Source: Phycicoccus sp. Soil802 (GTDB taxonomy: Bacteria; Actinomycetota; Actinomycetes; Actinomycetales; Dermatophilaceae). From it: a stretch of DNA of 64,000 nucleotides. The stretch lies in contig NZ_LMSS01000002.1 in the NCBI RefSeq assembly GCF_001429605.1, forward strand, positions 599,778-663,777, in the 5' to 3' direction. The position numbers were made by a program, and so were the translations under genes. Under the pieces are notes generated by a model. That model was not told where the DNA came from, searched no databases, and worked only from the letters and a program-made list of their open reading frames with translations. Numbering within the stretch: the stretch's first letter is position 1; each line of letters starts with the position of its first letter. Below are positions 54,311-62,700 of this stretch, piece by piece.

Positions 54311-56028
54311 CCGGACGCGATCTCGCGCGCCCCACCACCCCCAAGCTCCCCGGCATACTCACGGCCTCGCGGGCGCCACGGCTGCTCGGCACCCTGACCT
54401 ATGTCGTCGGCACCCTCGACCTGCTGACCGGCCTGCTGCACTCCTGGCGGGTGCACCTGCACGGGCTCACCGAGGTGCTGCCCGGCGCGCTCTCCGACGC
54501 GGCAGCGGCGGCCACCGTCGTCTCCGGCATCTTCCTCATCGTGCTCGGCCACTCGCTCAAGCGACGCAAGCGGCGGGCCTGGCGGGCGGCGGTCGCGCTG
54601 CTGACCCTGTCCGTGGTCCTGCACGCCATCAAGACCGAACCGGCCTCGGCCCTCATCTCCCTGGTGGGGCTGGGCCTGCTCGTGCGGCACCGGGCGGAGT
54701 TCCGGGCGCTCGGCGACCCGACGACGAGGTGGCGGGCGGTGCGGGCGTTCGTGCTGCTCCTGGTCGTCTCCGTCGTCATCGGCGGCTTCGTGCTGTGGCT
54801 CAACCGCCGCGACCTCGTGGGTGGCTTCCCGGGCCTGGGCGACCTGGTTCAGGAGCTCGGGCTCGGGATGGTCGGCCTGGACGGACCGGTCGAGTTCAGT
54901 CAGGACCGGGCGGCAGACATCGTGGGGTTCCTGCTGCTGGGGCTCGGGCTGATGACGCTCCTGACGCCCGTCTACCTCGCCCTGCGCCCGCCCGAGCCGA
55001 GGCCCTCGCTGACCGACGCCGACGAGGTGGCGCTGCGACGGCTGGTCGGGTTGCACGGCGACTCGCTCGCCTACTTCAACACCCGCCGCGACAAGTCGGT
55101 GGTCTGGTCCGCGTCGGGCAAGTCGGCCGTCGCCTACCGCGTCGTCTCGGGCGTGATGCTCGCCAGCGGCGACCCCGTCGGCGACCCCGAGGCGTGGCCG
55201 GGCGCGATCCAGGCCTTCCTGGCCGAGGCCCGCGCGCACGCCTGGACCCCCGCCGTCCTCGGCTGCTCCGAGCACGCCGGGACCATCTGGGTGCGCGAGA
55301 CCGGCTTCACCGCCCTCGAGCTCGGCGACGAGGCCGTCGTCGACGCCTCCGCCTTCACCCTCGCTGGTCGTCCCATGCGCAACGTGCGCCAGATGGTCGG
55401 CCGCGTCGCGCGGGCCGGGTATGCCGTGGAGGTGTGCCGCGTCCGCGACGTCACCGCCGAGGTGCGTGACAAGGCCCTCGCCGACGCGGCGGCCTGGCGG
55501 TCCAGCGCCACCGAGCGTGGGTTCTCGATGGCGCTCGGCCGGCTGCTCGAGGAGAGCGATCCCGAGTGCGTCTTCGTGGCAGCACGGCAGGATGGGGTCG
55601 TGCGCGCGTTCCTGCAGTTCGTCCCCTGGGGCCCCGACGGCATGTCGCTCGACGTCATGCGTCGCGACGCGACGGCCGACGCAGGCGTCAACGAGCTGAT
55701 GATCACCGAGACCCTCGCGGCGGCCCCGGGGCTCGGCGTGCAGCGGGTCTCGCTCAACTTCGCGGCGTTCCGCTCCGTGCTCGAGCGCGGCGGCAAGCTC
55801 GGTGCCGGGCCGGTGCTCAAGGCCTGGCGGCGGGTGCTGCTCTTCGCGTCGCGGTGGCTGCAGATCGAGAGCCTCTACCGGTTCAACGCCAAGTTCCAGC
55901 CGCAGTGGCAGCCCCGGTTCCTGGTCTACCCGTCGGGGTCCGACCTGCCCCGGGTCGGGCTGGCGGCGCTGGAGGCCGAGGCGTTCCTGACCTGGCCCAA
56001 GCTGGGTCGCCTCGGGGGTGGCGCGTGA
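54307..56028 (+). CDS. Phosphatidylglycerol lysyltransferase-like membrane protein (DUF2156)
   Basis: A 573-residue protein with about six membrane helices (residues 15-225) followed by a DUF2156/MprF-type GNAT-fold domain (about 240-560), seen in [29 protein letters not shown] and the C-terminal [15 protein letters not shown]. MprF relatives transfer an aminoacyl group from tRNA to phosphatidylglycerol, changing surface charge. There is no LysRS domain. GTG 54307 overlaps the folE stop (GTGA), and its own stop overlaps folP (GTGA), so it is translated with the folate genes. Confidence 0.82.
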   Translation: MTGRDLARPTTPKLPGILTASRAPRLLGTLTYVVGTLDLLTGLLHSWRVHLHGLTEVLPGALSDAAAAATVVSGIFLIVLGHSLKRRKRRAWRAAVALLTLSVVLHAIKTEPASALISLVGLGLLVRHRAEFRALGDPTTRWRAVRAFVLLLVVSVVIGGFVLWLNRRDLVGGFPGLGDLVQELGLGMVGLDGPVEFSQDRAADIVGFLLLGLGLMTLLTPVYLALRPPEPRPSLTDADEVALRRLVGLHGDSLAYFNTRRDKSVVWSASGKSAVAYRVVSGVMLASGDPVGDPEAWPGAIQAFLAEARAHAWTPAVLGCSEHAGTIWVRETGFTALELGDEAVVDASAFTLAGRPMRNVRQMVGRVARAGYAVEVCRVRDVTAEVRDKALADAAAWRSSATERGFSMALGRLLEESDPECVFVAARQDGVVRAFLQFVPWGPDGMSLDVMRRDATADAGVNELMITETLAAAPGLGVQRVSLNFAAFRSVLERGGKLGAGPVLKAWRRVLLFASRWLQIESLYRFNAKFQPQWQPRFLVYPSGSDLPRVGLAALEAEAFLTWPKLGRLGGGA

Positions 56029-56939
56029 CCGTCGCACCGGGTGCCAGCGCCTTCGAGTGGCCCCTTCGCCGCGCCGACGGGCTCCCGGTCGTCATGGGCG
56101 TGGTCAACGTGACCCCCGACTCCTTCAGCGACGGCGGCCAGTGGTTCGAGCCCGCGGCGGCGATCGAGCACGGCCGCGAGCTGCTGGCCCAGGGCGCAGA
56201 CATCCTCGACGTGGGCGGCGAGTCGACCCGTCCCGGGGCCGAGCGACCGACGGTGGCCGAGGAGCTCCGTCGGGTGCTGCCGGTCGTGTCGGCGCTCGCC
56301 GACGAAGGTGCGCTCGTCTCGGTCGACACGATGCGCGCCGAGGTTGCGGCGCAAGCCCTGCGGGCCGGTGCCGCGATCGTCAACGACGTCAGCGGTGGCC
56401 TCGCAGACGAGGGCATGGTCGGCGTCGTGGCAGGCGCCGGTGCTCCGTTCGTCGCGATGCACTGGCGGGGGCACAGCGCCGACATGCAGTCCAAGGCGGT
56501 CTATGACGACGTGGTCGCAGACGTGGTGTCCGAGCTCTCCGAGCGGGCGCGGGAGCTCGTCGCAGCGGGTCTGGAGCCCAGCCGGATCGTGCTCGACCCC
56601 GGGTTCGGGTTCGCCAAGCTGACCGCCCACAACTGGTCCCTGCTGCGCGGTCTCGACCGGCTGCTCGAGCTCGGCCACCCCCTCCTCGTCGGCACGTCGC
56701 GCAAGACCTTCCTCGGCCGGGTGGGTGTCGCGCCCGGTGGCGACCCGCGGCCTCCGCTCGACCGCGACGTGGTCACCGCTGCCACGTCCATGCACGCGGC
56801 CCGTCTGGGAGCGTGGGGCGTGCGCGTGCACCACGTGCCCTCGACCCTCGATGCGATGCGGGTCGCCCAGGCCATCGAGTCGGCCGACGGGTCGGCCGGC
56901 GGGTCGGCCGATGGGTCGGCCGGCGAGGGTGCCCCGTGA
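56025..56939 (+). CDS. folP: Dihydropteroate synthase
   Basis: A 304-residue TIM-barrel enzyme joining p-aminobenzoate to dihydropterin pyrophosphate, the sulphonamide target. Conserved segments are VVNVTPDSFSDGG, DVGGESTRPGA, IVNDVSGG, LDPGFGFAK and VGTSRKTFLG. GTG 56025 overlaps the preceding stop. The C-terminus ends in a short Ser/Ala/Asp/Gly tail encoded by about four 12-base repeats (from 56878), which is a likely site of length variation. Confidence 0.96.
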   Translation: MTVAPGASAFEWPLRRADGLPVVMGVVNVTPDSFSDGGQWFEPAAAIEHGRELLAQGADILDVGGESTRPGAERPTVAEELRRVLPVVSALADEGALVSVDTMRAEVAAQALRAGAAIVNDVSGGLADEGMVGVVAGAGAPFVAMHWRGHSADMQSKAVYDDVVADVVSELSERARELVAAGLEPSRIVLDPGFGFAKLTAHNWSLLRGLDRLLELGHPLLVGTSRKTFLGRVGVAPGGDPRPPLDRDVVTAATSMHAARLGAWGVRVHHVPSTLDAMRVAQAIESADGSAGGSADGSAGEGAP

Positions 56940-56967
56940 CGACCGCAACCAGGACAGAGGGGCAGCA

Positions 56968-57852
56968 GTGACCGACCAGATCGTGCTCAAGGGCATTTCG
57001 GCCAAGGGCTACCACGGCGTGCTCGACTTCGAGAAGCGCGACGGGCAGGTGTTCGTCGTCGACGTCACCATGCACGTCGACCTCGCTCCCGCCGGCGCCA
57101 GCGACGACCTCGCCGACACCGTCAACTACGCCGAGGTCGCCGGTGACGTCGTGGCGCTGATCGAGGGCGACCCGCTCGACCTCATCGAGGCGCTCGCCTC
57201 GCGGATCGCCGACCGGGTGCTGGCCAGGCCGCTCGTCGAAGCGGTCGAGGTCGTGGTGCACAAGCCGGAGGCCCCGGTGGGGCACCCGTTCACCGACGTG
57301 CAGGTCCGGGTGACGAGGGAGCGGCAGTCCCACGTGGTCATCGCGATGGGCTCCAACGTCGGCGACTCGGTCGAGACCCTCCACGACGCCGCGATCTCTC
57401 TCTACGGCCTGATCGACATCATCGAGGTCTCGGCCCCCGTCGAGACCGACCCCGTCGGTGGACCCGAGCAGCCGGTCTTCCTCAACGCGGTGGTGACGGG
57501 CACGACCCACCTGGCGCCCTCGTCGCTGCTGGCCGGGCTGCACGACATCGAGCGGGCCCACGGACGCACCCGCGAGGTGCACTGGGGCCCGCGGACGCTC
57601 GACCTCGACCTGATCCAGTACGGCGACCCGGTCTTCGACACCGACGTCGTGATGGACAGCCCCACGCTCACCCTGCCCCACCCTCGGGCGCACGAGCGCG
57701 GCTTCGTGCTGGTGCCGTGGCTGCGGGCGGACAGCGAGGCCGTGCTGCGCGTCGAGGGCCAGGTCCGCCGGGTCGCCGACCTCGTCAGCGGCATGGACGT
57801 GTCCGGCGTCCGGCCCGGACCCGACGTCGACCTCCTGGAGGGCCCGTGGTGA
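56968..57852 (+). CDS. folB/folK: Bifunctional dihydroneopterin aldolase / HPPK (FolB-FolK fusion)
   Basis: A 294-residue fusion. Residues about 1-118 are dihydroneopterin aldolase (KGISAKGYHGVLDFEK, with the YHG and EK catalytic region; AEVAGDVVALIEG). Residues about 126-294 are 6-hydroxymethyl-dihydropterin pyrophosphokinase (VIAMGSNVGDSVE, GRTREVHWGPRTLDLDLIQYG, LPHPRAHERGFVLVPW). These are consecutive steps before folP. GTG 56968 has a GAGGGG site; it follows folP by 28 bases and its stop overlaps the DUF3180 gene. Confidence 0.94.
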   Translation: MTDQIVLKGISAKGYHGVLDFEKRDGQVFVVDVTMHVDLAPAGASDDLADTVNYAEVAGDVVALIEGDPLDLIEALASRIADRVLARPLVEAVEVVVHKPEAPVGHPFTDVQVRVTRERQSHVVIAMGSNVGDSVETLHDAAISLYGLIDIIEVSAPVETDPVGGPEQPVFLNAVVTGTTHLAPSSLLAGLHDIERAHGRTREVHWGPRTLDLDLIQYGDPVFDTDVVMDSPTLTLPHPRAHERGFVLVPWLRADSEAVLRVEGQVRRVADLVSGMDVSGVRPGPDVDLLEGPW

Positions 57853-58319
57853 ACGACGGCCGCGGCCTGCGCTGGTCACAGCTCGCGGCGCTCGCCCTCG
57901 TGGTCGGCCTGCTCTCCTGGATCGGCTGGCGGTTCTACCTCAACGCGGGGCACCTCCTCGGACCGGCCTCATGGGTCTCCTCGGTGCTGATCGTCGCCAT
58001 GGCGATCCTGGTCATCGGGGCCGGGCTGCCGGTGCGCCGCTTCCTGCGGGGCGAGGCCCGCAAGACGCTCAGCCCGATCCGCGCCGCCCGCACGCTGGTG
58101 CTCGCCCAGGCGGCCGCACTGACGGGGTCGGCCGTGCTGGGCTGGTATGCCGCACAGGTGGCGCATGCCCTGGCCGATGTCGACCTGCCCGGCTACCGCG
58201 CGCTGCTGTGGCGGCTGCTCGCCCTCACCGCTTCGTCGCTGGTGCTCGCGGGTGCCGGCATGCTCACCCAGCGGATGTGCCGCGTCGACCCACCGAACGA
58301 CTCCGCCGGTTCGAGGTAA
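57849..58319 (+). CDS. DUF3180 membrane protein
   Basis: A 156-residue membrane protein with about four helices (residues 8-28, 37-57, 80-100, 120-142), separated by basic loops. DUF3180 proteins are found next to folK in actinobacteria; their role is unknown. GTG 57849 overlaps the folBK stop (GTGGTGA), so it belongs to the operon. The C-terminus is short and polar. Confidence 0.85.
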   Translation: MNDGRGLRWSQLAALALVVGLLSWIGWRFYLNAGHLLGPASWVSSVLIVAMAILVIGAGLPVRRFLRGEARKTLSPIRAARTLVLAQAAALTGSAVLGWYAAQVAHALADVDLPGYRALLWRLLALTASSLVLAGAGMLTQRMCRVDPPNDSAGSR

Positions 58320-58373
58320 TCCGCTACCGGATCCGGGTCGGCGAATACCTCGACCCGTCTGGTGACTGCACCC

Positions 58374-59546
58374 CTACTTGTCGACGTCGCCGACCACGAA
58401 GAACATCGAGCCGAGGATCGCGACCATGTCGGCGATGAGGTTGCCGGGCAGCACCTCCGCCAGCACCGCCACGTTGTTGAACGACGCGGAGCGCAGCTTG
58501 AGCCGCCACGGGGTCTTCTCCCCGCGGGACACCAGGTAGTAGCCGTTGAAGCCCAGCGGGTTCTCGGTCGCGGTGTAGAGGTCGCCCTCGGGGACCTTGA
58601 GCACCTTGGGGAGCTTGACGTTCACCGGGCCCTGCGGGAGCGTCCGCAACCGGTCGAGGCAGGCCTCGGCGAGGTCGAGGCTGACGTGCACCTGCTCGAG
58701 CAGCACCTCCAGGCGCGCCAGGCAGTCGCCGGCCGTGCGGGTCACCACTCGACCGGGACCGCTGTCCGCGAACAGCTCGCCATAAGCGAGGTAGGGCTCG
58801 TCGCGCCGGAGGTCCATGTCGACCCCCGCCGCACGCGCGATGGGACCCGAAACCCCATACGCCGCAATGGTTTCCGGCGTCACGATGCCGACGCCGCGCG
58901 TCCGCGCCTCGAGGATCTCGTTGCCGACGATCAGCGCCTCGAGGTCGGGGAGCCGCCCACGGACTGCCTGTACGGCATACGCGACGCGGTCGAGCCAGCC
59001 GGCTGGGAGGTCCTCCTTCAGCCCGCCGACGCGGTTGAACATGTAGTGCATCCGCCCGCCGGACGCCTCCTCCATGACCGCTTGGAGCTCCTCGCGCTCG
59101 CGGAACGCGTAGAAGATCGGCGTGATGGCGCCGAGCTCGAGCGGGTAGGAGCCCAGGAACATCAGGTGGTTGAGGACCCGGTTGAGCTCGGCCAGCAGCG
59201 TGCGCGCCCAGACGGCCCGCTCGGGCACCTCCATGCCCAGCATCCGCTCGACGCCGAGCACCACGCCCAGCTCGGATGAGAACGCCGACAGCCAGTCGTG
59301 CCGGTTGGCCAGGACGATGATCTGGCGGTAGTCGCGGACCTCGAACAGCTTCTCGGCACCGCGGTGCATGTAGCCGACGATGGGCTCGGCCGAGACGATC
59401 CGCTCCCCGTCGACCACGATCCGCAGCCGCAGGACGCCGTGCGTCGCGGGGTGCTGCGGACCGATGTTGAGCACCATGTCGGCGGTGGCCAGGCCGCCTG
59501 CGCCCATGCCGACGGTGAGCTCGCGCCGGCCTTCCGTCGTGGTCAC
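58374..59546 (-). CDS. nuoD: Orphan NADH-quinone oxidoreductase subunit D-like protein
   Basis: A 390-residue homologue of the 49-kDa subunit of complex I. The quinone-site segment [27 protein letters not shown], and [18 protein letters not shown] are conserved. The C-terminus reads [12 protein letters not shown] where the usual end is GSLDxVxGExDR. No other nuo gene is in the window; it is a paralogue outside the respiratory operon, as also known in Streptomyces-type genomes near the folate cluster (from memory). GTG 59546 has CAGACT six bases upstream. Possibly linked to a hydrogenase-like or alternative complex; role unknown. Confidence 0.9.
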   Translation of the reverse strand: MTTTEGRRELTVGMGAGGLATADMVLNIGPQHPATHGVLRLRIVVDGERIVSAEPIVGYMHRGAEKLFEVRDYRQIIVLANRHDWLSAFSSELGVVLGVERMLGMEVPERAVWARTLLAELNRVLNHLMFLGSYPLELGAITPIFYAFREREELQAVMEEASGGRMHYMFNRVGGLKEDLPAGWLDRVAYAVQAVRGRLPDLEALIVGNEILEARTRGVGIVTPETIAAYGVSGPIARAAGVDMDLRRDEPYLAYGELFADSGPGRVVTRTAGDCLARLEVLLEQVHVSLDLAEACLDRLRTLPQGPVNVKLPKVLKVPEGDLYTATENPLGFNGYYLVSRGEKTPWRLKLRSASFNNVAVLAEVLPGNLIADMVAILGSMFFVVGDVDK

Positions 59547-59712
59547 CCCGTCAGTCTGCCGTATGCCGCGTGGCGAGGAACGGGCGCCGAAAAGTTTCTC
59601 ACCGAGGTCGCGTCATCTTTGCGCGACTGACCCGTCTCTCACTTGGGCCGGCTGTCACGGCTCGCCATCCATTGCGCCATCCGTGCTGGCGCGATCGTCC
59701 TGGAGGTCTCGC

Positions 59713-62700
59713 GTGCCGCGTTCCCACTCTGCGCATCATCACTCTCGGCTCTTCCGTTGGGGGACTGATGGCCGGTTCTCGCTGATCAGCGCTCTGGTTG
59801 CGATGGCCCTGGTCTTCAGTGGGGTTGCGATCGCCACGGCGAGCAGCGCCAGCGCCGCAACGACGGGGCTCGGGACGCTGACGAAGACTGGCAAGGACCT
59901 GACCAACGGCAGCACGGCCGTGGCGGGCGGGGCTTCGGGGACCGCCAACCCCGGCGACACCCTCCAGTGGGTGCTCAACTACTCCAACACGCAGAGCACG
60001 TCGGTGAACGCGAACATCACCGACCCGATCACCGGTGACCAGGCCTACGTCCCCGGCTCGCTCCAGGTCCCGCCGGGCATGACGGGGCAGTACTCCACCA
60101 ACGGAGGTGCCAGCTACACCACGACGCAGCCCGCGTCCGGGGTCAACGCCGTGGGCGCGACAGGCAGCGTCGGGCCGGGGACGACCGGAGCGACGAGCCC
60201 GTTCGGCGCCCCGACCTCGAGCTTCAAGACCAGCACGACAGGTGGCGACGGCTGGCAGGCTCTGACCTACAACGGCAACGTCTACCTCAACCACCACCAC
60301 TTCACGCCGAGCGCGGGAGGCGGCGCTGGCCGCCAGCTCGACTGCTACAACCTGATCTCGGGTGCACAGTGTCCGGGTTTCTCTGGCGGAGGCGGCAACA
60401 TCCAGTCCACGTCGGGTAGCTCCCCCTGCACCACCAACGGATGCGGCGACCTGGTCACCGGCACCTACAACTGGAGCTACCTGGATCCGGCTACCGGGAA
60501 GATCTGGTTCGCGGCCTCGATCAGCGGAACCAAGACCTACGGCATGGCATGCTTCGACACCACGACGAATACCTCGTGTGGGTTCTACCTCAACTACACC
60601 AACGGCACGAGCAACGCCGGCGGCGGGATCTACACCACCAACAACGTGGGCCTGGGGATCATCGGCAGCAAGCTCTACTTCCTCGACTCCTCCGGCTTCC
60701 TCGACTGCTTCGATGTCACCACGAAGGCGGCTTGCACGCCGCCCTCCTTCCAGCTGTTCCCGTGGAGCCAGGGAACCACGTCGTTGGCGTTCCTCGGATA
60801 CAGCGGCAACGTCCAGACCTTCGGCTCGTCGACGTACGTCTGGGCGACGACGTTCAACCCGGCGGACGGCAGCGTCTACCTCGGCTGTTACAACACGGTG
60901 ACCAACTCGGCGTGCTTCACGCCGATCAAGACGACCGTCTCCAGCGGCGGAAGTGCGGCGATGGCGCCGGTGCTCAACAGCTCCGGGAGCGTGACCGGCG
61001 CCTGCCTCCAAACGGCGCCCGGGACGGCGAACGCCTGGACATGCTGGAACACCTCCGGACAGGTGATGAGCCAGTCCTACCCGCAGCAGGCGAGCGGCTG
61101 GGTCGGATACCTCAACAACAGCTCCGCAGGCCCCGGCGGCGTGTATGTGAGCGGGACCAAGGTCTTCATGGCCTACAACAACCAAAGCACCGCAGTCACG
61201 ACCTACACCTGCTGGGACTGGTCACTCAATGGTGGGTCGGGTGGGTCTTGTTCTGGGTTCACCAACCCGACCTCGACCACGCTGAACGGCGGCACACCGA
61301 TCGGTGTCTCGGCCTACACGATCAGCTCGGTGAGCAGCTTCCCGGGGTGCCTCGTCGAGGACGGCGACGCCGGTGTCCTGCAGTTCTTCAATGAGAAGAC
61401 TGGTGCCCCCTGTACAACCTCAACGGGAAGCGTGAGCGTCAGGCCCGCTGCCTACTACTGTGATGGCGGCTCGAACCACGTCACCGGGTGGAAGAACTTC
61501 ACCATCAGCGGTCTCACGTCGAGCCAGTACACGGGCGCGACCTTCACCGTGTCCGACGCGAACGGGAACCCGTTGCCCGGCTTTACCGGCGTCACCCTGA
61601 GCAACACCCAACAAGTCGTCGACCTCTCCTCCATCCCCTATTCCGGGACGACGACCTCGCTGACGGTATCGGTCAAGCTTCTGAATGCCGACGCAACGGC
61701 GAAGCCGACCGTGACCCTCAACTACAACGGCGACCCGATGCAGGTCTGCTTCAAGACGACGGTGCCCAAGACCTGTGTCACGACCGGAACCACCGCACCC
61801 GACGTGGCGAACGCGGTGACGACCATTCCCGGGGGGGCCACCGACGGGCCGATCGGCGTCTCATCCGGCACCGCTACCTTCACGATCGCCTCTCCGGCCT
61901 CCGCCTGCTCGCTGGCGTTCACGAAAACGGCTGACAAGTCGATGTACGGACCAGGGGATACCGTCACGTACACCGTCGCGGTGAAGAACACCGGAACGGC
62001 GGACTGGACCTCCTCCAACCCGGCCACCTTCACGGACGACCTCACGAACGTCCTCGCCAACGCGACGTACAACAGCAACGCGACGGCATCGAGCGGCACC
62101 GTTTCCTACACGGCCCCCGTGCTCAGCTGGAGTGGGGCGCTCGCTGCTGGGGCGACGGCGACGATCACCTACTCGGTGACGGTGAAGAGCACGGCGACCT
62201 CGACGTCCGCCCCGTTGACCAACACGATCGTGTCCTCGAATCCGAACACGAACTGTGCTACTGGCTCGACGGACCCCAAGTGCACGGTGACCGTGCCGCC
62301 GGCGAGTCCGGGCCTGTCGCTGGTGAAGTCGGCAGCGCTGACCACGGATGCAAACAATGACGGCAAGGCCGGCGTCGGTGACCGGATCACGTTCAGCTTC
62401 GTGGTGAAGAACACCGGCACGATCACGTTGCACAACATCACGGTCGCGGACCAGCTGGTCGCCCCCGCCGGTCCCGCGGTGACGGTGACCTGCCCGGCCG
62501 GTGACCTGGCACCGGGTGCGTCGGTGACCTGTACGAGCTCGGTGTACACGGTGACGCAGGCGGATGTGGATGCCGGGTCGGTCGCGAACACGGCGACCGC
62601 GCACGGCCTGACCCCGGGTGGCACTGACGTGCCGTCTAACCCCTCGGGCACCACCACCCCGACCCCGACAGGCACGGGCCTGTCCCTGGTGAAGTCCGCG

